NCBI GenBank assembly: GCA_002989075.1
Contig: PSQN01000004.1
Location: 248,001 to 312,000 of the forward strand
Source of the DNA: Arthonia radiata
Lineage: Eukaryota; Ascomycota; Arthoniomycetes; Arthoniales; Arthoniaceae
Direction of reading: 5' to 3'
DNA: 64,000 nucleotides
The position numbers and the translations under genes are program-made. The notes under the pieces are model-generated. The model searched no databases, was not told the origin of the DNA, and was given only the letters and a program-made list of their open reading frames with translations. Below are positions 53,714 through 64,000 of the stretch, one piece after another. The number at the start of each line of letters is the position of its first letter. The first letter of the stretch is position 1.

Positions 53714-55208
53714 GGTGGGTGCTTAGCACGCAGTTGAATGTAGGATTTGTAACGGATGTGTCTGTCGGTCTGGCTCGGTATTAGACTCCATGTTTGGGAA
53801 TGGAGTCCGCTGGAGACCACTATTGATATTTCCAAAATACCCGGCAATGGCAGATATGTCACCCGGCAAGTGCATGCAATCCTGTAAGCGGGCATAGTGT
53901 GGACGCTTTGTCAAGTTTTCCCGCCCAAGCAGCGCTTGAATTCTATTGGTACGGGTGATGCATATATTGACGGCATCATTGAGGCATCTTGACAGGCTTC
54001 AGCGGAGGACGATTTGCAGCGGAAAAGCCCCAGGGCGGAAGTTCGGAGAAGGCCCCACGTGCCGCCTCGCCCGGAAGCTTGGTTATAACTAGCTCCATTC
54101 GGCTGGCCCGTGCATGATAGCCTCCTTCGCCAATTCTAGAATGCGAAACCTCCCCTCCAAACTTATTGCATCCTCCAACCTTTATGCCAACAACGATGAG
54201 ATTGGCTCGCATGTTGCTCTTATCTCGGACTTCCCACATATGACTTGAGCATGCTACAACTGCGCAAGGGGAACATATGCGCGCATGCTGTGACGAGGCT
54301 GGACCCGGCGAAGCGACACGCAGCTCATGCCCCCTTTGACTCCTCACAGGACAGAGTACAGACGCCGCCATGTTCGCGGCGCTGTCAACACCCATATCCT
54401 ATGAGGTAGCGCAGCGTCGCTCCCAAAGCGTCGCCGCATACCTTCAGCCTCAAACCGCATCGCAGCGAAGTGCACAGGAGCCTGCTAATCGAGGCATGGC
54501 TCGCGCGCTTCTCCTCAGTCTCAACAACCTGATGCCAAGCAAAGATATGGACTGCAGTTTGGCCCCAAGGTTGCGGCTAAGATCCATGGGTCGCAATGAG
54601 CAACTACCATGTGTTCACGGATACCATTCCTTCTCGCATAGGTGTGGAAACGCCTGTCTCACGCTTCAGAAGGCTTATTTGAGCTGATCTGGTCCGACTG
54701 AATGTTTGCTCGCCCGCATGTAGCCGGCCTTTTCGTCAGTATGGCCCCTCTCTCAGGTTTTTTCTCCACCTTTTCAACCCGAGTTGCTGATCCTCTGTTT
54801 CCAGAAAAACGACCATTGTCCAGATCAGTCCTTCGTTCATCCAAGCCTGCACAATGCTCATAGACAACAACTTGTTGTGGCCTAAGCCACCAGTCGACAT
54901 ATTGATCTTTTAGTAGATCTGTCAAGTTTCAACAATTCCCACAATCATCTGAACATTTGTGGTGGCTACGTTGAAGCTGACATGTTGTCGCACGTCTGCA
55001 ATCTAGATTGCGCGGGTTCCCCGAAAAGCACATGCAGACAGATTCCTAGTCACTACTCCACTGGCACCTCTACAGTGTCCAGCTGTGATCATCTGATCTC
55101 CGCTTGATTTGAGGGGAGCAATCTGTTCCCGACGGTCGTTTCATGTCGACACATGCACGCTCACGGTCTCTTCCTTTCACAAATCGATCCACTCTTTAGC
55201 GCGATTGT
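53714..55208. other. 1.5 kb intergenic region
   Basis: No supported gene. Frames at 53976-54395 (minus) and 54370-54687 (plus) are open for 105-139 codons without motif or splice support. Confidence 0.45.
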
Positions 55209-55555
55209 CTACGTGTCGTCCACTCTGCAGTAGACGACATCTTGAATAATCTGAGACTCTGGCAAAGGGGACCGATTGAACGTCATGCTGTAATACGTGT
55301 TCATTGAGCCTCTGAAGGTAGTTAAAGTCCATTCAAATCGGACCTTTTCGATGGCTTTCTCTTTCTGCAGAGCCCAACGCATATCACTCCTGGAGAGCAG
55401 TTGTTTCTTTCCTTGACTTCCTGACGCCAATTTTTCACCAACACTGCCTGCTTGTCGATATCGCTGAGCTTCTAGTTTCACACCAAAGTATCCTAAGTTG
55501 AGGACGGTAGACTTCAAGTCGAGCCTCGAACACCATGGCCGGTAAGTCGCCTATG
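55209..55555 (-). CDS. ORF of unknown status, antisense to the next gene's start
   Basis: The frame is open from an acceptor-like CATAG just above 55555 down to TAG at 55209, about 115 codons, and its composition looks like a protein (LNLGYFGVKLEAQRYRQAG, RWALQKEKAIEKVRFEW, NTYYSMTFNRSP). It has no ATG near its start; the first in-frame Met gives only 57 residues. An upstream exon would have to lie inside the next gene on the opposite strand. Either it is a real gene with an overlapping 5' end, or chance. Confidence 0.3.
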
Positions 55556-56279
55556 TGAATGTCACTGCCATTGGTACTGATGGATGATGCATCATTAAGA
55601 AGAGAGAGGATGGTCGACAACGGAGAAGGTCGCCGCTGTTTTAACGATTGTCACCAGCCTCGGAGCCATGGAGCTGGTGAAGTGGTACTTAACTCGAGAT
55701 GGACGTCGTGCGAAAGCCAAGAATGATAGAGATTTTCAAGACGAAGTGCGCGCGTATATGCAGAGAAACGACTTTCCCGCGCAAGAACGACGCATCACGA
55801 ATCGCGCTTCGCAAGCCGTCGTTCGTGTCGCGGAGTCCACCGCCGACGAAACGCAGCACAACGATACAGTCTCCTTGTTGAATCGATTTCCCCGGGTAGC
55901 GGACGCGATCAAGGGAAAGTTCCGTGCGAAAAGAGATCGCGACGGCGAAAGGCGCATCGATCGAGCCTCGAGAAGCCCCAGCCCGGACGATCTCGGCCAG
56001 AGCTCGGGCACAGCTAGAAGATATGCCGAGAGCTACCCTCTAAATCGGCGCGGAGGAGACAGAGGAGACAGAAGAGAGGATTGGCCCCTTGCGCAAGGTG
56101 GACTGCCGCGCGACGAGGACTTGCCCGAGCGCCCACACACTCCGCAGGAAGATCATCACGGGAACTTCTCGTCGTCTTGGAAGTATCACGGAGAGGGGTG
56201 GTGGAAACACAGAAGAACCAATTGGCTCCACGATCCCCTCAGGAGGCGCTGGAGGCACCAGAGTCAGTTGCGCACGTAG
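55535..56279 (+). CDS. Hypothetical signal-anchor protein with seven-base first exon
   Basis: Exon 1 is just ATGGCCG (55535-55541), ending at a consensus GTAAGT donor. A TTAAG acceptor at 55599 joins it in phase and gives MAEERGWSTTEKVAAVLTIV followed by more hydrophobic sequence, an N-terminal membrane anchor of about 20 residues. The remaining part is cytosolic-type: highly charged (KWYLTRDGRRAKAKNDRDFQ), with an R/D/E-rich disordered stretch (RAKRDRDGERRIDRASRSPS) and Gly/Arg/Asp-rich repeats. If the start is read at the next Met (55668) the anchor is lost. The frame ends at 56279, but the last 40 residues look less natural than another phase, so a further intron is possible. The family is not recognised. 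Confidence 0.6.
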
Positions 56280-56503
56280 GTACGAGAAACGACCCGCGCA
56301 GCCCTGCCGGCGGGTTGGCCACAGTAGCTTGAGCAGAAAGAAGCTGCGTCCACTCATTTACAATATGAAGATCCGTCTCTACGACAACAAGGTGACCTGG
56401 GTACGTGCCAACCTTTATGCATTGTCTACTCATAACAGCCTTTGAACTCAATTTGTGGCGGCCTGATCGCAGCAGCATAGTACAATCTCCCCTCATGTGC
56501 GGT

Positions 56504-57097
56504 TCAAGCCTCGCCCGTGTACTGCCACGTAAAGGGGCTCCCTCGCCATTTGAACTCGCCCTTGAACTGTGTCTTGCATTCGGAGCAGCTCATAGGGTGG
56601 GCTGGGCTCTCGTTGGTAGGGCCATGGATGAGCACCTTGAGCATAAAGTCTTTGTTCTGGATTCCCAGGGCGTAGGCATTCTCAACCATATCGTCGATGC
56701 CGGAACGCTTGCCACAGCCGTTGCAGATTTCGCGAGGTGTGGTCATGACGTTGCCGGTGATGTGCGCAAGGGTGTTGACTACGTTTGATGGTGAGTGGCT
56801 TGGGCTTTTGGGAGCAAGGGGTGGGCGAGACACGGTAAGTGACCAAGGCGTCGTGACTGGAGAGGAAGGCCAATCGCGCGTGTGCGTACCTTCGGTGTCG
56901 AGCATGGTTGCGATGTGCTTGCGCTCCGGGTCTGTTAGGAACCAGCAGACGCCGCCGTTTTGAAGAGGCTTTTCGTCTGGGACTGGATGCATAATTATGA
57001 AGCGCTGCCGCAACGTGGAATTGAAGTTCAAGAACGTCGTAAGATCGAGTGCTGCGATGGAGTTTAATAAAGCAGCGTCGACAGTTGAGACGGGCAT
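56504..57097 (-). CDS. Hypothetical protein with two CxxC pairs
   Basis: The open frame is continuous, but a GTACGC donor at 56889 and an acceptor at 56779-56780 remove 111 bases of Ser/Pro-rich sequence and join TMLDTE|VNTLAHITGNV in phase. The product is 160 residues from exons 57097-56890 and 56778-56504. The N-terminal half is helical (LDLTTFLNFNSTLRQRFIIM) with NGGVCWFLTDPERKH. The C-terminal half has two cysteine pairs, CNGCGK and CSECKT, about 50 residues apart, suggesting one zinc ribbon. No signal peptide. I do not recognise the family. Retention of the intron would still give a full-length frame (197 residues). Confidence 0.65.
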   Translation of the reverse strand: MPVSTVDAALLNSIAALDLTTFLNFNSTLRQRFIIMHPVPDEKPLQNGGVCWFLTDPERKHIATMLDTEGTHTRDWPSSPVTTPWSLTVSRPPLAPKSPSHSPSNVVNTLAHITGNVMTTPREICNGCGKRSGIDDMVENAYALGIQNKDFMLKVLIHGPTNESPAHPMSCSECKTQFKGEFKWRGSPFTWQYTGEA

Positions 57098-58351
57098 GGG
57101 CCCTGCATTTAATTTCCAAAAGCTTCAACAGAAGCTCAAGTTTGTCGACGCCAAGTGGCGCTGTTAGGAAACATTTCCCCTCCAGTGGCACTAGGAAATG
57201 CAAGCAATGTCAGCAGCTTGTTGATCGAGAAAGCTCGCCTTAAAGGTTGGGTTTTTTGGCACGGTCAGCTGCAAATGCCAGCATCAAGGCGCATTAAGGT
57301 GATCGGTGGCATTGACTTGCTAGATAGCGTGTAGTTGTGGGATCAGAAACACATTATCTGATATTTTGATTATAGTAGCTCGCCGTACAGCCGCTCGTAT
57401 TCCAAATCCGTACAAGCTGTATTGCAGGACCGATAATACATTTACCGAAACCAGAGATGGCGTCGAGCGGGCGTTTTGGACTACGGATATACATTGATTT
57501 TCACGTTTCATTCTCGGCGGCGTGAGTGTTGAGATGATGCCGTCCCCTATAGTATCCGGGCTCCTTTCGATTGGTCTAGACCACAGCGGGTAAAGTCCTC
57601 GCCTCATTAGTGTTCCACAAAACATTAGCGAATCGGAGAATAACCCACTTGCCGGAAGCTATACGGGTGTATCAACCCCTTTGGGAGGACCATCGCAAAA
57701 TTCACCACTCTATCGCCTCCTTCACGCTTTGAAACGCGATCCAGGCGCTGTTTGCGGCCACGTACACAGCAGCAATGGACGGGAAAGAGGCAACGTCAAT
57801 TTGTGTTGGCATTCAAAATACACAGGAAGTTCTAGGTTGAGATCATGACCCCTAGAAGTAGATTCGTTAGAAGAGTGAGCTCAATGATCGCAACAGCTAG
57901 CAGCTCGGATAAAGATTACTGAAATGACCCACACGTATGCTAGCGGACGTCCTACGTGCTTTATGCTGTGATGGCATATGGCGCAACTTCAGTATTACGG
58001 TTTTGCAGTGCCAGTAGCGTCGGGTCGGCTCATTTGCGTACCCAGCATGCGTATCAAACGGTACTAATTTTGCTAAGGTCTACAAGAGATTCTAAGACAC
58101 GGGAAGAAAGGTATACGTATATGTTGTATTGCTAATAGTTCTATAGCGCATGTAAGGCAGACGGCCTACTCGGAAGCATGACTATGAGACATGACAACTG
58201 GCATATACAGCATATAAGTAAGGGCAATCATCTCCCTGTGATTGAGTAAGAGCAGCACTCCGCGCATCATAAGGTATTGCAGGATTAACATCTCATACGC
58301 CTCGAGGACCTCTTCGCGCTTAGGTCTTTTCTAAGATTATACGGTACAGCT
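57098..58351. other. 1.25 kb intergenic region
   Basis: No supported gene. It is more A/T-rich than the housekeeping regions. A 101-codon minus-strand frame at 57320-57625 has no motif. Confidence 0.45.
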
Positions 58352-58606
58352 ATGCCTAGTGAAGGTTATAGACACACCGAGCCAACCGACCACTCTGACA
58401 TCATAAAAGCAACCACCGATCCCGAGCACAATGATTGTCCAGGGTTTGGCGGGGCTTCTTGCGCAGACAACAAGAAGGCTTACAAATCAAGAGGAAGCGA
58501 CCATCACTGGAGCCTAAGGAAGTACTGTACCAATTGCGTCGCCAGATTTCGAGACCACCACAAAAATCGAGGAACAACGATACCTAATGAGGACCCTGGC
58601 GCATGA
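58352..58606 (+). CDS. Small Cys/His-rich hypothetical protein
   Basis: 84 residues, single exon, in A/T-rich flanks. Two cysteine pairs (C-x7-C in CPGFGGASC and C-x2-C in CTNC) and several histidines (DHHWS, RDHHKNRG) could bind one zinc ion. It is very hydrophilic, with no signal peptide. The family is unknown. It is short enough to be chance, but the Cys/His spacing and the ATG context favour a real gene. Confidence 0.4.
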   Translation: MPSEGYRHTEPTDHSDIIKATTDPEHNDCPGFGGASCADNKKAYKSRGSDHHWSLRKYCTNCVARFRDHHKNRGTTIPNEDPGA

Positions 58607-59160
58607 GGATCAATCCAAGTGTTCAGACATTCTTTCTGTGAAAACATTTTCGACGTTGAAGTGTTGCAGGCACGGAGATTAACGCTTCGTTCGTGTTCTA
58701 GTGCAGGCGCTAAAACTAAAGTGAGAAGCATCGCAGCAGAATGTGGAACACAACGGGAATAGTCTCAGATCTGGCGCGGATTGGATGCCTTAATCCAGAG
58801 TCCTATGCGCGGACGTGGTGAACCTGGCCTGTTGCAAAATGTATAGTCTGAATCAATCCCCTGCACACCCGCTAAATATCAAATTGCAAAAGAAGTTGGG
58901 AGATGATGTGGCTAGTCTTTGCTGACTCGATTACCGAGACTTGTCCTCAATCTTCTATCGCAGCATTGCCATCGTTTACAAGCTAGCGCAACCCGCGTGA
59001 GTGCATCTTTCATGAGCTGATCTGCGGAGGCAATCAATCCGTGGTGTATTGTGGGTGCACTTCCAGAGTCAGCTCGTTGGCGGCGGGACATTACGTTCGC
59101 TGTGTTATGAGAGTCATCTGCAAGATCTCCGTACGGCTTCTATGGAGCAAGTGAATCCGG
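58607..59160. other. Intergenic, no gene seen
   Basis: About 550 bases between the small Cys/His-rich ORF and the 3' end of the three-exon orphan gene. Nothing recognised. Confidence 0.5.
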
Positions 59161-60061
59161 CTAAGGACGCTGACGGCGACGCTGAAAGGCGTACCAGCCT
59201 CGGCCGACAACGGTCGAGATCACTCCAGCTAACGCCGCGCGGATTAGTCGATTAGGTCGTCGTGCATTAGCCGTGGTCTGTTGAGCATTCGTCTCGACCG
59301 GTCCCTCATCCTCCATAGCTTGCGTCTCGTCTTCCAAGTATTGCGCCTCGTCCGCCTGATGATTGCGACCTCTACCGAAACCAGCTTGTCTCGCCGCCAG
59401 CCACTTGGGGTAGAGGACTGGCATGAACAGATGGCGGAACCAGTGATGCGAGTAGTCGTGGTCCTGCGCTGCTGGCATGTTACACGACCGTACAATACAC
59501 GACTGTGAAGCCTACTCACCCTGGGTAGTATCGTCATCGCAGACGAACATCCGTGTAACACCCAACGCGTAACTCGCATGCTTGATTTCATAGCGACGGG
59601 GGCCTGTTCTGTTCGTGGTTGTTTTCAAAGTCACCACCATTTCACTGTAACTATTAGCCACAAATTCATGCGGAAGACGTGCCGCTCAGGCGCGGTGTCG
59701 CTTCCACCTACACGATCCAGGCATAGCAGTAATTTTCGTATCCATGGAGTTGCTCCGATGCACACTCTGCAAGCCAAGGCAACTGATCCCGTTCATAACC
59801 CTGCGCTAATAGAAAGCAGCATTTACCAAAGGCAAGGCGATCCGGAAGTCGGACCATGGTACCATAGGTGAGAAATGTGCGGTTACCGTTCACGCCCCAT
59901 GTGATTCCTAGGTGTTCATTTGGCCCTGGGACCGGGCCACTCCAGTTGCGTTGGGCGTTGCCGTCAAAGGTATATCGTCCTGGCTCAATGCGAGCGTCTT
60001 CGAGCCGAACCTCGATGGCATCGGGTACTGTGGTCCACTCTTTCTTTAAGATGTGAGGCAT
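59161..60061 (-). CDS. Three-exon orphan protein with C-terminal membrane helix
   Basis: The family is not recognised. Exons 60061-59712, 59644-59520 and 59471-59161 join in phase (donors GTAGGT and GTGAGT; acceptors TTACAG and TGCCAG; introns 67 and 48 bases) and give 261 residues. The N-terminal 120 residues form a compact-looking domain (RLEDARIEPGRYTFDG, LGITWGVNGNRTFLTYGTMV, LPWLAECASEQLHGYENYCY). The centre has GPRRYEIKHASYALGVTRMF, DDDTTQ and HHWFRHLFMP. An acidic, Gln-rich linker follows, then one helix (LIRAALAGVISTVVGRGWYAF) and a basic end (QRRRQRP), suggesting tail-anchoring. Three fragments that looked unrelated as single frames combine into one protein, which supports a real gene. 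Confidence 0.65.
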
Positions 60062-60104
60062 CTGTGTTTGGAGATACAGTTGTGGGTTTGTTGTACATCT
60101 AGCT

Positions 60105-60235
60105 TTTTATGAATGATGAGGTATAGACTACCTATTAATGAAAAAGATACTGTGCGCGTTGAGGACAAAAAGAACAGCTGTTAGTCGAGAGTTTATTTTC
60201 CTATCATGGTCGCGTCTATGAATTCTGAAACCGCC
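60105..60235. repeat. Degenerate A/T-rich repeat, copy 1
   Basis: It shares ATGAATGATGA/ATAAATGATGA, CTGTGCGCGTTGAG, GAGAGTTTATT and CGTCTATRARTTCT with copy 2, in the same order and with nearly the same spacing. The element type cannot be told. Confidence 0.65.
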
Positions 60236-60687
60236 TAGAAACAACATGTCAGCACAGCCCCTTCTAAAGTTTGTTCTGGTTTCAAACAAAGTGGTTTGCG
60301 ACAACGCCGGCGCGCTAGCTGCTGAACGGTGGCTTTGAGGCAACAGAAAGAAATGTATGGACGCTCTAAGACTTACCTTCACTGTCAAAATGACACCAAT
60401 TGCCACGGACCACGATTGGTATCAGATTGTCATGTAATAAATACTCTTTAAGGACTTCAAAAGACGGGAAGGTGTTGATGAAAATAGGGACTAATTGATT
60501 GATTGATATATTCGGTCGCCATGTTGCCTCAGTAGGCACGGAAATATGGAAGTGCTACTGCTCTTTTAGAATAGACTGACAGCTTGGCCGTGAACTTCAT
60601 ACTTGTGCACTCTAACATTCAAATCATGTTGTTAAGATGCATCAATAGATTTGATCAAAAGCGAAGAACCAGCACGTACGCACATTT

Positions 60688-60885
60688 GACGTCTTATAAA
60701 TGATGAAATACAGATAACGTCTATCTAGACAGTTAGAGAAGCCACAAAGATTAGTAAGAAAATGGTACTGGCATTTATAGATTTATTGCTGTGCGCGTTG
60801 AGAATATTTCTCAGAGAACAATTGTTTACTGAGAGTTTATTGCACAATTATACCCACGTCTATAAGTTCTCAAACGGAGTGTCTG
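60688..60885. repeat. Degenerate A/T-rich repeat, copy 2
   Basis: The partner of 60105-60235 in the same orientation, about 600 bases away. It has about 60 extra bases between the first two shared blocks, so one copy has gained or lost sequence. Confidence 0.65.
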
Positions 60886-61493
60886 GCAAGGCCCTGTCTC
60901 CTTACTGCTTTGCTTACCCCTGTGCGTTCGCCGCTGTATTTTGGTGTGGAACTGATGCGTTTGTTAGAGTAGTTTCCGTGTAACATAGTGACAACAACAT
61001 GATTATATTTTCTTGTAAAGGCGTTTACAGTACGTACGCACACAGCACCGTGGTCTACGAGCGATCCCGTCCGCTCTCGCTTATCTAAGCACGGTAGCGG
61101 ACAGTTAGTACTCAAGTCGGTGACGATTGGGGAATCCTGCCTTGTGTACGTTGTTGCCTTTTTTTTGAGCGCAAGAGTGAGATAAAGGTTGTAAACGGAT
61201 AGTTTGGTATTTGAAGGTTCCGTGACGAAAGAACGCTAGGAGCTAGTACGGCCGAATGCCGTTAGCTCTTATACCCCTTTATTCCAATTTTCTTTTGCTA
61301 GTTGGACGGTCGTCGACACTGTGGTGAGCAAAGGATGATTGTCATGACAAAAGCAATACCTTGCCTCTACTACTACGACAAGCTAATCTCATGACGGCTT
61401 CAAGACTACATGACAAGGCTCGTATGAGCGTAATGAGCAAATCAAGACCTCAACCTCTTCAACAACCGCTCCATCATTTCATACTTACCTAGC

Positions 61494-62180
61494 CTAAGCT
61501 GCCGCAGCCTTCGCCTTCTTTGCCTTCTTTTTCGCTGATCCGCTCATCTTATTGGTGTGCTCCTTGCCGCAAACACCGCAGCGCCCGTTCTGCACACATC
61601 TCGCCTTGACGCGCGGTGCGTATCTGCCCTGCGTCTGCTTCATCTGCGCGCGCTGAGCCGCGTTCTTCTCTTCCTGCGTCTTCTTATGCGCGCCTTGCTG
61701 TTTCGCTGCCTCCTCTTTTGCTTTGCCTGCGGCCTCGCGCTCCTCCGCTCGGTCCATGCGCTCCTGCTCTTTCGCCGCCCATGCCGCCGTGCGCTTCTCG
61801 TCCTGCTCTTCCCTCTTCTCTTCCGCGCGATATGCCGCTGGCTCTTCAGCAGTCGGCTCGCAGCCGGACGGCAGGCCCATTTGCTGCCATTGCACGTACG
61901 TGCCCTCGGCTTCGCAGGCCACGACGAATTGCTTGTACGCTTTGCTGTCCGTCGAGGTGTGGTACGCCATGCGGAGCACGCGATCGCTCAGAACTGCATA
62001 AGCGGCGCGGCATAGGCGGAACTGTGAGGCCGCGCTTTCATCGCCGTTGGTCTTGTCGGGGTGGTATTTAAGGGAGGCCTTGTAGTAGGCTTTGCGGATT
62101 TCTGAAGAAGTAGCAGACTCATCGATCTCGAGGAGGAGGTAGGGGGTTGTTGACGTGGGGGTTGCGGAATGACTTACCAT
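61494..62180 (-). CDS. J-domain (DnaJ/Hsp40) protein
   Basis: A single exon of 228 residues. The J domain occupies about residues 10-75: YLLLEIDESATSSEIRKAYY, then LKYHPDKTNGDE with the HPD triad at 40-42 that stimulates Hsp70 ATPase, then AAYAVLSDRVLRMAYH. There is no Gly/Phe region or zinc-finger domain, so it is class III (type C). The rest is a long charged coiled coil rich in Glu, Ala, Lys and Arg (KREEQDEKRTAAWAAKEQER). Near the end is a short cysteine cluster (RCVQNGRCGVCGKEH) that may bind metal, and a Lys/Ala tail (KKKAKKAKAAAA). It is probably cytosolic or nuclear; the client is unknown. Confidence 0.92.
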   Translation of the reverse strand: MVSHSATPTSTTPYLLLEIDESATSSEIRKAYYKASLKYHPDKTNGDESAASQFRLCRAAYAVLSDRVLRMAYHTSTDSKAYKQFVVACEAEGTYVQWQQMGLPSGCEPTAEEPAAYRAEEKREEQDEKRTAAWAAKEQERMDRAEEREAAGKAKEEAAKQQGAHKKTQEEKNAAQRAQMKQTQGRYAPRVKARCVQNGRCGVCGKEHTNKMSGSAKKKAKKAKAAAA

Positions 62181-64000
62181 CTCAACTTACCTTGGTGCTT
62201 ACTATTGATTTACTGTGTGTTTGTGGCTGGGAGTTGGAAGGGAAACCTAGTTGTGAAAGGTGTGTTGGTGCTAAGAGTGGGTGGAAAGGTGTGTTTGATG
62301 AAAGTTCGATGATGGGAGACTTGAGCGCCGCTTATATGCCGTCGAAGGAATGAGGCCGCCAGTTGCACATGGCATGGTGAGCGCAATTGTATGCACTGTA
62401 CGGGTATACGATCCCAAAGCGCACTGTGCTACGCAAAAGAGTTCTATGTCGCGAGACATGCAGGCGAACATTGTGAGATTTCTCTTGGCGAGCACAAACA
62501 GAGTCAAAGGCGCATAATTGGTATCTCAGTACTGTGGATCTCATCGCAGAATTTTGCATCAAAGAGACGTTGTGGAGCATGGGTTAGAAGTGAAAGAAGA
62601 GTTGTACATAAGAAAGTGGATGGCGGGTATTATTGGCGCCTGAGATGTCAGGCACGAATCTTCCCACCTGTTTTCAATTTCCGCCCGAAGGTCACTCATA
62701 CTAACATGCGACCCACGAGCAATGGCGTAGGGATCAACTCAGATCTTGGCTGATTAAACGCTCTCAATCTGCTGCGAGTCTCTTTTTGTAGTAACGTTAG
62801 CGACAGAGCTACAACATGCGGATTCGAATGACATGAGGACGTCCTTGTACGGTGATTGACCTACACGTGATGCCATAACCGCACGTACGCAACATGTTAT
62901 ACACTGGTCAGCGAATGAACAAGCGTGCTTTCTGGTCATTGCCAATCGAATGTGTCGAGCGCTGCAGATAAAGAGCAAGCAAGCGTGCGATGGTCCCCGT
63001 TGGCCGGATTTCCAGATCGGAATGAATATTTGTTGAGCGTCCGTGATGTGAACGAAATCAGTTCCACGTTAGACTCTTGCAATCTATGACGGGATACAGA
63101 CCGTACACGAAACGCTAGTCGCAGTGTACCTTGGAGCAGCGTATATCGGCCAGCCGACAAGAGTGAAGATAGAGACGAGTTAAAATCATAGTCGCAGAGG
63201 CAGCGCAAACATGTCGAATGCGATACAAATACAGGGTCCGGGCGAACCAGCCATTTTAGACGGCAATGTATCCAATGCGCGCGGACGTCTCCATCTTGAG
63301 CCACGAGGCAGACGATGAGAAGCCTGCGCTCTCCTATACCGCCGCAGCATCATCCACCACTACACGATAGGTCTTGTCGCGTTTTGCGCCGAGTCAGGCG
63401 TCGACGCCATCCTGGACATCACCAGTGAACCCTCCGTGTCCCTCACATCCACTGGTCTCGTCGTTAGTCCATTGTTAGCAGCGCAGACGGCGACCGTGAG
63501 GCGCATGGACAAGGGCGACGAGTCGGATTCGATGAGATCGTGCAGACCATTTGCTCAAGTATTAGTACTGAACCACCCGTGGAAAGAGGGTATGAAAGCA
63601 CACGGTATCTTCCCTACATAAAGTGATGACGGTTGGAGACCTGTCATACTTATACTGATCTCGTTGGAGTCCACTCGGCCGCTCAAATTACTGCGATAGC
63701 TCAGTCCCAGCTCTTTCTGCAGGGCATTCAATCCTGAACACCACGCTGCGTAGTGTAATAGATAGCAAAGACAGTTCGTCCAGTGCAAGCTACGACACAA
63801 CGAGCGGCAGTCATCCCACCTATCATCGCACGCAGCTACTCAGTCTGATCTCAAATGGGAAAGAGATTACCACATCTGTCACTGCAAGCTTCTTCCTCAG
63901 CCGATCCAGACGCCTAGTACCGTAGGCATACTCAACGACGCCGTCACTGAGAACAACGTCGCCAAGACGAATTTATTAGCCTGGCTCTCTGCTTGGCAAC
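62181..64000. other. 1.8 kb right-hand end, no supported gene
   Basis: A plus-strand stretch at about 63330-63621 reads as protein-like (IGLVAFCAESGVDAILDITS, STGLVVSPLLAAQTATV) and the last 110 bases are open in one frame (contains STVGILNDAVTENNVAK and LLAWLSAWQ). These may be exons or relics of a gene that continues beyond the window. A 122-codon minus-strand frame at 62936-63304 has no motif. Confidence 0.4.

Larger units (their letters stand above)
60062..61493. other. 1.4 kb A/T-rich gene-poor stretch with repeat pair
   Basis: It holds two related degenerate copies (60105-60235 and 60688-60885). A 73-codon frame at 60762-60983 lies inside the second copy and is not a convincing gene. 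No other feature seen. Confidence 0.5.

Noticed and set aside
61557-62071. Plus-strand frames of 150 codons
   Set aside because: They are antisense to the J-domain gene and arise from its Glu/Ala/Arg-rich coiled coil.
1-64000. tRNA, rRNA, CRISPR arrays, intact transposons or virus-like elements
   Set aside because: A read for T-loop motifs, long direct or inverted terminal repeats, and transposase, reverse-transcriptase or capsid motifs found none I could support. By eye this is not exhaustive; a covariance-model and repeat search would be decisive.

Overview
The window reads as nuclear DNA of a filamentous ascomycete (Pezizomycotina; I lean to Dothideomycetes by general gene style, which is inference). 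The evidence is single-copy housekeeping genes with fungal orthologues (NUP159, PUP1, RPN9, VPS74, DAM1, mitochondrial acyl carrier protein, NUO-40), short GT-AG introns of about 47-115 bases with CTRAY branch sites, and families typical of moulds: a PTH11-type receptor C-terminus, a HET-domain protein, a CE1 acetylxylan esterase with a cellulose-binding tail, and a cyanovirin-N homology protein. I see no rRNA, tRNA, CRISPR, secondary-metabolite cluster or intact transposon.

Layout. 1-4 kb: end of a PTH11-like membrane protein and three small orphan genes. 4.9-11.9 kb: NUP159 and PUP1 diverge from one promoter region; PUP1 converges on a DUF1749/SidJ-type esterase. 12-23.5 kb is gene-poor and holds secreted products (a small four-cysteine protein, acetylxylan esterase, type B carboxylesterase) together with old degenerate repeats. 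24-32.5 kb is dense housekeeping: a basic coiled-coil protein, mitochondrial acyl carrier protein, VPS74, NUO-40 and RPN9. 32.5-35.4 kb is a gene desert. 35.4-47.8 kb: an RfeF-like regulator, a Ser/Thr-rich secreted protein with internal repeats, a Csr1-like CRAL-TRIO protein, DAM1, a mitochondrial conserved protein, ClpP and a tail-anchored-looking protein. 48-64 kb is an accessory-looking, gene-sparse arm: HET protein, PEP-mutase/isocitrate-lyase-family enzyme, small membrane ORF, CVNH lectin, several orphan genes, a degenerate repeat pair and a J-domain protein.

Functional threads. Two proteasome genes (PUP1 core, RPN9 lid) and two respiratory complex I proteins (acyl carrier protein, NUO-40) lie here, and ClpP adds mitochondrial matrix proteolysis. 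Two secreted esterases and the cytosolic SidJ-type esterase lie within 13 kb, but nothing shows they are co-regulated.

Most gene ends given here depend on splice junctions I read by eye (donor, branch, acceptor and frame agreement). Products with strong family motifs are secure; small orphan genes are not. I did not find a clear new multi-gene system. The best leads are splice-dependent features that a simple reading-frame scan misses (a CBM1 exon, a GC-AG intron, a seven-base first exon, a three-exon orphan gene) and the degenerate repeats flanking the esterase genes.
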